Part shown: positions 7,103 to 13,396 of the stretch, one piece after another | How the letters are laid out: each line of letters starts with the position of its first letter | Position numbering within the stretch: position 1 is the stretch's first letter | Source: CAZRUA01 sp964603125 | GTDB taxonomy: Bacteria; Bacteroidota; Bacteroidia; B-17B0; Aurantibacillaceae | NCBI GenBank assembly: GCA_964603125.1 | Contig: CAZRUA010000064.1 | Coordinates: 1-20,146 of the forward strand | Direction: 5' to 3' | Length of the DNA stretch: 20,146 nucleotides | The notes under the pieces: model-generated | The model's database searches: none | What the model saw: only the letters and a program-made list of their open reading frames with translations | Told to the model about the DNA's origin: nothing | Position numbers and translations under genes: made by a program

Positions 7103-8440
7103 ATGCAAACACATTATTCAGTGGCCTTTCCTGTGCAAAGCGGCTGGCTACCCGATCACAAACGCGAATCCTTTCAACAGTTTTTTAAAAGCATCTTAGA
7201 TGCTAAACCCAAAAAACTTTCGCCAAGCATTAGGGCACTTAAAACCATGATTGAGAAAGATGAAGTGCTAAGTTATTTAGCCAAAACTGCCTTTCAGCAA
7301 AATGCCAATGTGCTAGAGGCGCATCAAAGCAGCAATCAAGCGCCTATTCCAGCTATTCCAAGCTTGGATGTGTTGTTGAATGCATTTAATACCATTCTTA
7401 CTACTCCACCGCAATTTATTAATAACGATTTAGTGGGCTTACCATTTTCGGCCATTATTGTGGGTATTGATGCCACCTTGGGTGGAAGTACCTTGTTGCG
7501 TTTGCCTATGTTTAACGACAAAATGCAGGCTATATTACACGAGTGGTCAAAGTTTTTAGAGTCGCCGGCATCGGCTGCTGGCTTTGCAACAGAGAACTTT
7601 CAGTGGTTAACCGAAACAGCAAAAAATCAATATAAGTTTCCGATTTGGAAAAAAGATTCCGAAAAATTACCCTATTGGAAATCGTGGGACTCGTTTTTTA
7701 CCCGCGAATTTAAAAACCCAACAAAAGAGCGCCCCATTGCAGCTCCCAAATCCAATCAAGTGGTGTGTTGCCCTAATGACGGCTCATTGTTTTGCTGGCA
7801 GCCACAGGTGCAACGCAAAGATGTGTTTTGGTTAAAAGGCATGCCTTATTCTATCGACGATATTTTTAGCTCTACCGATGCAAAACAAGATAAACTACTA
7901 AAGCAATACAAATTAGCCGAAATGTTTGAAGGCGGTTATGTATTTCAAACCTATTTAAATCCTTACAATTTTCATCGCTGGTGGGTGCCTGTAAATGGCA
8001 AAGTGTTATTTGACCCTATGGTAATACCTGGCTGCTTTTTTAGCAAACTAGTGTTGCCTGATTACGGCGGAGCCACCACAGCATCCTTACCTTATTTAGC
8101 CGAGGCGAACGCAAGAGGCATTATTGTGATAGAAACAAAAGATTATGGTAACGTGTGTTGCATACCATTGGGTATGAGCGAAGTTTCGACCGTAAAATTT
8201 GATAAAAAAATGAAAAAAAATGCGGTGGTTAAAAAGGGCGATGAAATGGGAATGTTTCATTATGGTGGATCATCGTTTGTTATTATTTTCCAAAACTTAC
8301 CTAATAAGCAATTGGTGTTTATGGATGGAAAAGGTAAACTATACCCGCAACAACCACCACCAGCAGCCAACAGTTCGGCTACTGGCGAATACAGCACCAA
8401 CATTGGTTCGCAAATAGGACAATGGTTTACAAAAGTATAA
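7103..8440 (+). CDS. Phosphatidylserine decarboxylase family protein (long, PsiD-like pyruvoyl decarboxylase)
   Basis: 445 residues, longer than housekeeping Psd. The N-terminal half (about 1-170) matches the extra PSDC_N-type domain, with GLPFSAIIVGIDATLGGSTL and the following FL-SPAS segment. The C-terminal half holds the catalytic part: Asp226 in CPNDGS, His291 in NPYNFHRWWVPVNG, and the self-cleavage motif G388-G389-S390-S391 in FHYGGSSFVIIF. Cleavage before Ser390 would create the pyruvoyl cofactor. GGSS instead of the housekeeping LGST is typical of this long branch, which includes fungal PsiD-type L-tryptophan decarboxylases as well as PS decarboxylase-like enzymes. The substrate is therefore open: phosphatidylserine or an aromatic amino acid. 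No signal peptide or membrane anchor is obvious. It is last in the apparent 4378-8440 operon. Confidence 0.9.
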   Translation: MQTHYSVAFPVQSGWLPDHKRESFQQFFKSILDAKPKKLSPSIRALKTMIEKDEVLSYLAKTAFQQNANVLEAHQSSNQAPIPAIPSLDVLLNAFNTILTTPPQFINNDLVGLPFSAIIVGIDATLGGSTLLRLPMFNDKMQAILHEWSKFLESPASAAGFATENFQWLTETAKNQYKFPIWKKDSEKLPYWKSWDSFFTREFKNPTKERPIAAPKSNQVVCCPNDGSLFCWQPQVQRKDVFWLKGMPYSIDDIFSSTDAKQDKLLKQYKLAEMFEGGYVFQTYLNPYNFHRWWVPVNGKVLFDPMVIPGCFFSKLVLPDYGGATTASLPYLAEANARGIIVIETKDYGNVCCIPLGMSEVSTVKFDKKMKKNAVVKKGDEMGMFHYGGSSFVIIFQNLPNKQLVFMDGKGKLYPQQPPPAANSSATGEYSTNIGSQIGQWFTKV

Positions 8441-8466
8441 TTACCCAATTATATCTTAAAAAAAAA

Positions 8467-8498
8467 TACCAATGTTGGTAGCAATACTAACATTGGTA
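8467..8498 (+). terminator. 14-bp hairpin with GCAA tetraloop after the decarboxylase gene
   Basis: TACCAATGTT (8467-8476) pairs with AACATTGGTA (8489-8498); a G-U wobble and GTA/TAC extend the stem to 14 bp, leaving a GCAA loop (8481-8484), a GNRA tetraloop in plus-strand RNA. It starts 26 bases after the stop codon. A-runs flank it on both sides, so a rho-independent T-tract is present only for minus-strand transcripts. It may mark the 3' end of the plus-strand mRNA. Confidence 0.5.
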
Positions 8499-8607
8499 AA
8501 AAATTACTCTAATACAGCTGGAGAAACACAAAAGAGGTGGTTTTTTAGCTACTATATACAAGCTAGTGGTGAGCTTAAAGAGGCCGAAAAAAAATAAACG
8601 ACACACT

Positions 8608-8895
8608 ATGGAAAATGAAAACAAAACAGACACCTCAAAATTTGGCGAAAAAGAATTTTGGGACAAGGTTAAATACTTACTCAATCATAAAGAAATTAGT
8701 GAACTATTAAAATTGTTTAGGTACCAAACAAAATGGACATACTTAATCGAGACAGTGATAACTCTTGTTGTAGCTGTTTTTTTAATTGGATCACTTATTT
8801 GGCTTGTCGACCATGAGTATATAGACAAAGGTTCTTTTGGCGTAATGTTCGGGACAGTTTTTGGGTATATGTTATCTTGGAGATTTGGAAAATAA
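8608..8895 (+). CDS. Small membrane protein (95 aa) of the Trypco2-like unit
   Basis: The start ATG at 8608 is chosen over an upstream GTG because the extra residues are basic and non-conserved-looking and the ATG follows AT-rich leader sequence. A soluble N-terminus (MENENKTDTSKFGEKEFW...) of about 45 residues with an amphipathic helix precedes one strong membrane helix (about 46-70, YLIETVITLVVAVFLIGSLIWLV) and a weaker second one (about 75-92, GSFGVMFGTVFGYMLSW). No family is recognised. Only 9 bp separate it from the Trypco2-like gene, so the two form an operon. As a neighbour of CBASS it may be the membrane-acting part of a small conflict system; that is inference. Confidence 0.75.
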   Translation: MENENKTDTSKFGEKEFWDKVKYLLNHKEISELLKLFRYQTKWTYLIETVITLVVAVFLIGSLIWLVDHEYIDKGSFGVMFGTVFGYMLSWRFGK

Positions 8896-8904
8896 AATTT
8901 AAAT

Positions 8905-9288
8905 ATGGAATTAAAAGACTTTATAAAAAACGCAATTAGTTCAATTGCGAATGGAATCATAGAAGCGCAAAAAGAACTTACAGACAAAGGAGTTATTATT
9001 AATCCAGAAAAACTTGAGACTGGTAAATCGGGTGAAAAAATATTGCGCGCAGACGGTTGGCGCTATACACAAGAATTGGACTTTGAAATTTTAGTTTCTG
9101 TAGACGAAAAAAACGCAGAAGGTGGCGGTGGAAAATTGACAGTTTTAAATTTTGCTAGTGTAGGCTTGGACAGCAAAAACGAAACTAATGTGAGCAATTC
9201 CAATAAACTTAAATTTAAAATACCCGTTGCGTTTCCGACAACAAAGACGCCAAACGAATATAGATCTAAAGGAACTGTAATAGAATAA
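8905..9288 (+). CDS. Trypco2 (trypsin-co-occurring domain 2)-like protein
   Basis: 127 residues. The N-terminal amphipathic helix MELKDFIKNAISSIANGIIEAQKEL is followed by beta-strands ELDFEILVSVDEK and GGGGKLTVLNFASVGLD, then NKLKFKIPVAFP. This helix plus three-strand arrangement, with the glycine-rich turn and the final K-F-x-IPV strand, matches what I know of Trypco2 domains. Trypco2 was described from comparative genomics of bacterial conflict systems, where it occurs with proteases and NTPases. Here no protease is adjacent; the partner is a short membrane protein 9 bp upstream. No catalytic residues are evident, so it is probably an adaptor or sensor module. Confidence 0.65.
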   Translation: MELKDFIKNAISSIANGIIEAQKELTDKGVIINPEKLETGKSGEKILRADGWRYTQELDFEILVSVDEKNAEGGGGKLTVLNFASVGLDSKNETNVSNSNKLKFKIPVAFPTTKTPNEYRSKGTVIE

Positions 9289-9302
9289 AGCCAGCCTGCT
9301 AA

Positions 9303-9423
9303 CACGGGTTTTGCGTTAATGGGCGGATAGTATGATTAGAACCATTTGAGCAATTAATAAACGTTGGTTCTGGCAGACAGTTTATGGTTTCAAAAGCCCA
9401 CCAACGCAATGCCCGAAACCGTC
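9303..9423. repeat. Long imperfect hairpin, attC-like in shape
   Basis: ACGG-TTT (from 9304) pairs with AAACCGT (9416-9422); TTGCGTT-AA-TGGGC (9311-9324) pairs with GCCCA-CC-AACGCAA (9396-9409); AGAACCA (9338-9344) pairs with TGGTTCT (9365-9371). Together they form a bulged stem of ~120 nt. The layout recalls the folded single-strand attC recombination sites at the 3' ends of integron cassettes, but the defining RYYYAAC and GTTRRRY core sites are not clearly present. A related but arm-poor sequence follows the CBASS operon near 12998. Confidence 0.5.
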
Positions 9424-9564
9424 ACAAGTAACCCTAAAAAACAGACAGTTCAACAATGAGCAGACAGGAAAAACATATCGACAGCCAACCCTTCACAAAA
9501 TTAAAAGAGGTGTTTTTTCTTTACAATTGCCGACACAAAAACACCAGATTTAATTTTGTGCAAC

Positions 9565-9582
9565 CAAACAATAAATTGTTTG
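9565..9582. promoter_or_regulatory. 18-bp dyad overlapping the CBASS promoter
   Basis: CAAACAA-TAAA-TTGTTTG is an exact inverted repeat whose right arm contains the TTTG (9579-9582) proposed as the -33 element. A dimeric repressor bound here would block transcription of the defence operon. No cognate regulator is adjacent. Confidence 0.45.
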
Positions 9583-9612
9583 TGACTGACAACTTGACCA
9601 TTGTATTATTTG
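9579..9612 (+). promoter_or_regulatory. Promoter-like elements of the CBASS operon
   Basis: TTTG at 9579-9582, a 21-base spacer, then TATTATTTG (9604-9612), one base away from the TAnnTTTG -7 element. The start codon at 9639 follows after an AT-rich leader. Confidence 0.4.
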
Positions 9613-9638
9613 GTTTAATAATTTACAAATAAAAACTT

Positions 9639-10634
9639 ATGAAGTTAACTAATACGCAATTGCAAAATTTTATTGGTCGCATAAAGCTCAAAGAGGAGAA
9701 TATGCAGAAATATCGAGACCAAATAAATAACCTTAAGGAAAGCCTAGAGAAGAAAATCAAGGATGATAAAAGAACTGGGATGAAGGTTACAAAATATCTT
9801 CTAGCTGGTTCTTGGAAAAAACGAACTATTCTAAGACCAACAGGTGAAAATCCAATAGATATTGATTTAGTTCTTTACGTTGAAGGGGATGAAAGTTTAA
9901 AGGATGACTTAAAAAAACTACATGACTTCATTGTTGAATACCTCAAAGAAATTTATCCAAACAAGGATATTGACCGAGATGTCGATGCTGAAGGAAATAC
10001 AAAATCAATTAAAATTACATTCAGTGGTACTGGCCTAGAACTTGATATTGTTCCTGTTGTTCCTATTTCAAATACAAGTGAATATGTTTATCAGCCTCAA
10101 AGAGGTGGAGGAGGAAAAAGATATATTACTAGTGTTACGAAACAATTAGCTTTTGCAAAAGAGAGAAAAGAAAAAAACATGTCCTTTACTTCTATTGTTA
10201 GAGCAATAAAGTGGTGGAAAAATTATAAGGAATTGAAACCTGTTGTTGACGAACCTGGACTTTCTTCGTTTGTTATAGAATTAATCGTTTCCCATTTGGA
10301 GCTCACAGAAGGTATTGAAAATGATATTGAATCTGGAATCATAAGATTTTTTCGTTTTGTAAGTGACCCAAATTTTCCAATAATTAAATTCAAGGATGCG
10401 ATAAATACAGTACCATCAACATTTGATACTGCTATCTATGTCGCAGACCCAACGAATAATGATAATAACTCTGCCAAAAAACTTGATAATACAATTTGGA
10501 AAGAGATAATTAATGAAGCAAACGATGCTTTTGATTCTTTATTTATTGCTCAGTCAAAAATTGGCGAAGGTGATACAATTGAAGAATGGAAACATGTGTT
10601 TGGACCTAAATTTAACATAACTAAAGAATACTAA
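9639..10634 (+). CDS. cdnC: CBASS CD-NTase cyclic oligonucleotide synthase (CdnC-like)
   Basis: 331 residues, the usual length for the family. The nucleotidyltransferase signature is intact: G57-S58 in LAGSWKKRT, metal-binding D74 and D76 in PIDIDLVLY, and a third aspartate, D136, in LELDIVPVVP. The C-terminal half holds the helical OAS-type domain, with RAIKWWKNYK and a FVIELIVSHL helix, and the end TIEEWKHVFGPKF resembles the W-K-VFG-F end of the E. coli MS115-1 CdnC as I remember it. It is predicted to make a cyclic di- or trinucleotide after phage infection once HORMA has closed and bound it. It is the first gene of a four-gene operon; the next start is 2 bp after its stop. Clade C is inferred from likeness and the HORMA/TRIP13 partners. 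Confidence 0.93.
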   Translation: MKLTNTQLQNFIGRIKLKEENMQKYRDQINNLKESLEKKIKDDKRTGMKVTKYLLAGSWKKRTILRPTGENPIDIDLVLYVEGDESLKDDLKKLHDFIVEYLKEIYPNKDIDRDVDAEGNTKSIKITFSGTGLELDIVPVVPISNTSEYVYQPQRGGGGKRYITSVTKQLAFAKERKEKNMSFTSIVRAIKWWKNYKELKPVVDEPGLSSFVIELIVSHLELTEGIENDIESGIIRFFRFVSDPNFPIIKFKDAINTVPSTFDTAIYVADPTNNDNNSAKKLDNTIWKEIINEANDAFDSLFIAQSKIGEGDTIEEWKHVFGPKFNITKEY

Positions 10635-10636
10635 TT

Positions 10637-11149
10637 ATGTACAATACATATACAAATACTGGCACCTACACAGTTACCGATATTAGAAAAACTTTTGAAG
10701 GCTTTAGTGCCGATTTCAGAATGATTGCTGCAAGGACAGGAAAAAAAACAATAAATGAAGTTGAAGCTTTTATAAATGATATTTTAATTTGGGCAGAAAC
10801 CAAAAATCTTGACTACGTAGATATTGCATTAGTTGATTCAAATAAAAAACCTATAAAAGCAGTGCGATATAGAGTCGATGAGAACGGAAAAGCAAATCAA
10901 AGCGATAGAGCAGGGAATAATAATGATTGGCAAAATTTACCCAACACGGAACTAAGAGTTGCCGTAAACTTCACAAAAAACTGGGCAAATAAAACAGAGG
11001 AACAACGTAATAGTTTTATGACAACAAACAATTTCAGGTGTAGTTGGGGAAGATTAGATTTTGACAATTCATACAGTCATTTATCAAAAGATGACGCCCA
11101 ATTATATGCAAGTAAAGGATACGAACTAAAAAAAGAAAACTTTAAATAA
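10637..11149 (+). CDS. cap7: CBASS HORMA-domain protein (Cap7-like)
   Basis: 170 residues, consisting of a single bacterial HORMA domain. Visible signatures are the opening strand and helix YTVTDIRKTFEGFSADFRMIA, the central DILIWAETKNLDYVDIALVD, the strand KAVRYRVDENGKA, and the C-terminal HLSKDDAQLYASKGYELKK of the safety-belt region. In type III CBASS, HORMA binds a closure peptide, changes to the closed form and activates the CD-NTase. It lies 2 bp after the cyclase gene, and its TAA overlaps the ATG of the AAA+ gene by one base (TAATG), so translation is coupled. No internal closure motif could be identified with confidence. Confidence 0.88.
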   Translation: MYNTYTNTGTYTVTDIRKTFEGFSADFRMIAARTGKKTINEVEAFINDILIWAETKNLDYVDIALVDSNKKPIKAVRYRVDENGKANQSDRAGNNNDWQNLPNTELRVAVNFTKNWANKTEEQRNSFMTTNNFRCSWGRLDFDNSYSHLSKDDAQLYASKGYELKKENFK

Positions 11150-12030
11150 TGGCATCAATATTTGATAACACAATTGATCTTCCAAATTCTGGAATAAAAG
11201 AACGAACTGCCAATTTAATTGGCTTTGAAACGAAGTTTCAAAGAATATATGGAAATCTAAAGTTACTTCTTGACCAAGAGGGATTAAAGGCTTGGAGCAA
11301 AAAATTTCACCGACTTGAACTACCAGTAATCGAACAGCTAACAGAACGTTATCCATTAATAATTTTAGCGGGTGATGCTGGGACAGGGAAAACTGTTTCT
11401 GCCGAAGCAATAGCGGACAGAATGGTCAGAGAGTTGAAAAGGGAAGGTTTTTTTCTAAAATTAAGCACAAGGGTCAGAGGTGAAGGTCTTCATGGTCAGA
11501 TGGGGAATTTGGTAAATGACGCATTTGCCGAATTGAAAAAGCAAGCGGGGAAAAACAGACTTGCCTTTTTGCTCATTGACGAAGCCGATGCAATTGCAAC
11601 CACTCGTTCAACTATGCAAATGCATCAAGAAGAGAAAGCAGCGGTAAACACCTTAATTCAAAAAATTGATGAAATTCGAGATTTAAAAGGTAGAGCAGTA
11701 ATTTTTATGTCTACTAATCGACTCCATTTCATTGATGAAGCAATTGTAAGAAGGGCAGCAGTAATTTTAGAATTTGAAAGACCAAATGAGCAAGAACGAA
11801 AAGACCTTTTTGAAAAAAGCCTAACAGGTATTGAATTCACAAAAAAAGAATTACAAGAACTTGCAGATTTAACAAGTCCAGAAAATAATGATTTAGGATA
11901 TTCATTTTCTGACATTCGATTAAAGATATTACCAGAAGCAATTGCTAGTAGCTTTCCTGACAAACCACTTACGTTTGAAATTCTCTGTAGCACAATTAAA
12001 AACATAAAACCTAGTCCTCAAATTATATGA
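11149..12030 (+). CDS. cap6: TRIP13-like AAA+ ATPase of CBASS (Cap6-like)
   Basis: 293 residues with one AAA+ module. Walker A is GDAGTGKT (residues 75-82), Walker B is LLIDEAD with Asp144 and Glu145, sensor-1 lies in IFMSTNR, and an arginine-finger candidate is in IVRRAAV. The substrate-loop region FLKLSTRVRGEGLHGQ lies between the Walker motifs. Like eukaryotic TRIP13/Pch2, such proteins unfold the N-terminus of closed HORMA and reset it, which keeps CBASS silent in uninfected cells. The start overlaps the HORMA stop by one base and the stop overlaps the effector start (ATGA), so the stoichiometry is probably set by coupling. Confidence 0.93.
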   Translation: MASIFDNTIDLPNSGIKERTANLIGFETKFQRIYGNLKLLLDQEGLKAWSKKFHRLELPVIEQLTERYPLIILAGDAGTGKTVSAEAIADRMVRELKREGFFLKLSTRVRGEGLHGQMGNLVNDAFAELKKQAGKNRLAFLLIDEADAIATTRSTMQMHQEEKAAVNTLIQKIDEIRDLKGRAVIFMSTNRLHFIDEAIVRRAAVILEFERPNEQERKDLFEKSLTGIEFTKKELQELADLTSPENNDLGYSFSDIRLKILPEAIASSFPDKPLTFEILCSTIKNIKPSPQII

Positions 12031-12869
12031 AGTACATTTTACAAATAGTAGCAGCCACTATATTCATTTTAATTGGTAAAAATTTCGCAAGTGACGAATT
12101 ACGTCCTGAATTTGTTGGCAACGGATTGATTCTAGTTATTACTCTAATAATCGTTGAATTGGGTTACGATATTTATTCTAACTGGAACAGACTTAAACTT
12201 GTCTCACATTGTTACTATTTGGCTTTAAGAGGTAAGAGTATTCGCTTTTCTATGTCATATCAGTACCGAATTAAAATAAATGACAAGTATTTACTAGTGA
12301 AAAATTCTAACTGGAATCATTATCAATTAGTTGGGGGCAAATATAAGAGGCATCAACAAACACAAGCTTTTTTGCAGAGTGAGTTTGAGGCGAGAGACGA
12401 CCTGAAATTACAAACAACTGGCTTAATGAAAGACGATTTCGCCCTATTTATTCCAGCAAAAAAGTCAATAAAATTTATTGACTGGTTTAACAAAGGTAAA
12501 GACCGTGAAATCTCACATTGGAGAGAATTTTACGAAGAACTTGTTGACGGAAAAGCTCAGGTACTTTCGAGACAAAATTTTCCGTATATTAATTATAATT
12601 TTGTTGGGACAGTTACAACACCTATAAAGAAAACTCCTGGCTGGGATTGTTGTGAAATTCTTCAATATGATGTGTTAGACTTAATACCAACTCCATCACA
12701 AGAAGCAGAATTACTTCAACTATTGAATGCCGGTGACACCGAATATTTAAAATGGGCTGATGAGGAATTAATTAATTGCCTTGGGCATGACAACAGACAA
12801 AAGAAAACTTTATATAAAATCGGACAACATACTAAATGGGTCTTAAATATGAAATGGAGTAAGGACTAA
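12027..12869 (+). CDS. cap16: CBASS 2TM-NUDIX membrane effector (Cap16-like)
   Basis: 280 residues. Two membrane helices sit at the N-terminus (about 3-21, YILQIVAATIFILIGKNFA, and 29-51, GLILVITLIIVELGY). The soluble part contains a NUDIX-like fold with YRIKINDKYLLVKN, WNHYQLVGGKYK and the box half WREFYEELVDG (165-175). The usual G and E of GX5EX7REUXEE are not at canonical spacing, so binding rather than hydrolysis of a nucleotide is plausible. This matches the SMODS-associated NUDIX domain fused to 2TM, the Cap16 effector type, thought to disrupt the inner membrane when it binds the cyclase product. It is the last gene of the operon and overlaps the ATPase gene by four bases. Confidence 0.85.
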   Translation: MKYILQIVAATIFILIGKNFASDELRPEFVGNGLILVITLIIVELGYDIYSNWNRLKLVSHCYYLALRGKSIRFSMSYQYRIKINDKYLLVKNSNWNHYQLVGGKYKRHQQTQAFLQSEFEARDDLKLQTTGLMKDDFALFIPAKKSIKFIDWFNKGKDREISHWREFYEELVDGKAQVLSRQNFPYINYNFVGTVTTPIKKTPGWDCCEILQYDVLDLIPTPSQEAELLQLLNAGDTEYLKWADEELINCLGHDNRQKKTLYKIGQHTKWVLNMKWSKD

Positions 12870-12885
12870 ATTTAGCCCACTCGTT

Positions 12886-12938
12886 TGGTGGTAAATTTAT
12901 ATTTTTTCAACGCACAGACCACCACTAAAAAATATAAA
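12886..12938 (+). other. Possible H-type RNA pseudoknot after the CBASS operon
   Basis: Two exact complementary pairs are interleaved rather than nested: TGGTGGT (12886-12892) with ACCACCA (12918-12924), and TTTATATTTTTT (12896-12907) with AAAAAATATAAA (12927-12938). The linkers are 3, 10 and 2 nt. The order a-b-a'-b' is that of an H-type pseudoknot. The second stem alone is a 12-bp hairpin that could act in 3'-end formation, starting 26 bp after the effector stop. Confidence 0.4.
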
Positions 12939-13145
12939 AAAGTCAACGCACAAAGACAGACCAAAATCCACAGAGAAATAAACACGACAGACGGAAAGGC
13001 AGCTTACAACAGCGTGTTGCCTCAATTGGCCTCGAAATGTAAAATTGAAGTTGAGCTCCCCCACCAAACTTTTGTCTAGATTGAGAGTTTCATGGCCTGA
13101 ACTCCCACACGAACTCCAAACCGTTACCCAAACACCTCACCATTA

Positions 13146-13189
13146 CAAAGCCAAAAACCCCGAGAGCGCATCCTCGGGGTTTTGCTTTG
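13146..13189 (-). terminator. Strong, probably bidirectional terminator
   Basis: CAAAGC plus AAAAACCCCGAG (13146-13164) pairs with CTCGGGGTTTT plus GCTTTG (13173-13189) around an 8-nt loop, leaving a single bulge. The 7-bp GC core is bordered by A/T runs on both sides. On the minus strand it lies 35 bases after the stop of the coding remnant; on the plus strand it could catch CBASS transcripts. Confidence 0.8.
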
Positions 13190-13223
13190 GTAGATGCTGA
13201 AACGAGTTCAGCTTGACAATAGA

Positions 13224-13358
13224 CTAAACCACCATTATACTTTTAGCAGCACTATAGTTTCCTAAGCCTTCTTTAGTGATGCTAGCATAACGGATATGAA
13301 GGGTTGCACCTGGTGTTTGGTTTTTAAACATCACTTCTGCAAGTGGCGAAAAAATATC
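13224..13358 (-). pseudogene. Orphan C-terminal fragment of a lost gene
   Basis: Reading the minus strand, 44 codons are open, ending with TAG at 13226-13224, and are preceded by an in-frame stop at 13361-13359, with no start codon that would give a sensible protein. The peptide includes SPLAEVMFKNQTPGATLHIR and later GLGNYSAAKSIMVV. The YAS...GLGNYS pattern looks like the last strands of a fibronectin type III-like or similar beta-sandwich domain, though that is only a resemblance. A good terminator sits at the correct distance downstream, so this is best read as the surviving 3' end of a gene whose rest was replaced by the present neighbour. Confidence 0.6.
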
Positions 13359-13369
13359 CTAAAACATTG

Positions 13370-13377
13370 TATCTTCG
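13370..13377 (+). promoter_or_regulatory. -7-like element of the caspase gene
   Basis: TATCTTCG is one mismatch from TAnnTTTG and lies 19 bases before the ATG at 13397. No clear TTTG is seen at the -33 position, so support is partial. Confidence 0.4.
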
Positions 13378-13396
13378 CTAAAAATTGAAAAATACA

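Larger units (their letters stand above)
9289..9638. other. 350-bp intergenic region before the CBASS operon
   Basis: Contains no gene. From left to right: a long imperfect hairpin element (9303-9423), a 9-bp inverted repeat GGTGTTTTT/AAAAACACC (9509-9517 and 9537-9545), and an operator-like dyad with promoter elements (9565-9612). The composition is less AT-rich than typical intergenic DNA here, especially at 9290-9430. Confidence 0.7.
12870..13396. other. 527-bp intergenic region with gene remnant and terminator
   Basis: Holds no intact gene. Left to right: a possible pseudoknot-forming segment (12886-12938); a GC-richer segment near 12998-13050 that resembles the start of the element after the Trypco2-like gene; a strong terminator (13146-13189); a minus-strand C-terminal coding remnant (13224-13358); and a -7-like element for the caspase gene (13370-13377). 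A 64-codon plus-strand frame here is judged non-coding. Confidence 0.7.

Noticed and set aside
8566..8607. Upstream GTG start for the small membrane protein
   Set aside because: The added residues are a basic low-complexity stretch; ATG 8608 with AT-rich leader gives a better protein.
8685..8987. 100-codon minus-strand frame opposite the membrane and Trypco2-like genes
   Set aside because: It spans two plus-strand genes and their gap; the sequence reads as a shadow of the plus-strand helices.
9303..9423. Calling this a true integron attC site
   Set aside because: The hairpin shape fits, but RYYYAAC and GTTRRRY core boxes are not convincingly present and no integrase is in the window.
11126..11410. 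94-codon minus-strand frame opposite the AAA+ gene
   Set aside because: It is antisense to the Walker A region of a well-supported gene and shows no features of its own.
12885..13079. 64-codon plus-strand frame after the CBASS operon
   Set aside because: It has a TTG/GTG-type start, low-complexity composition, and lies over the hairpin segments; no domain or coding pattern is seen.
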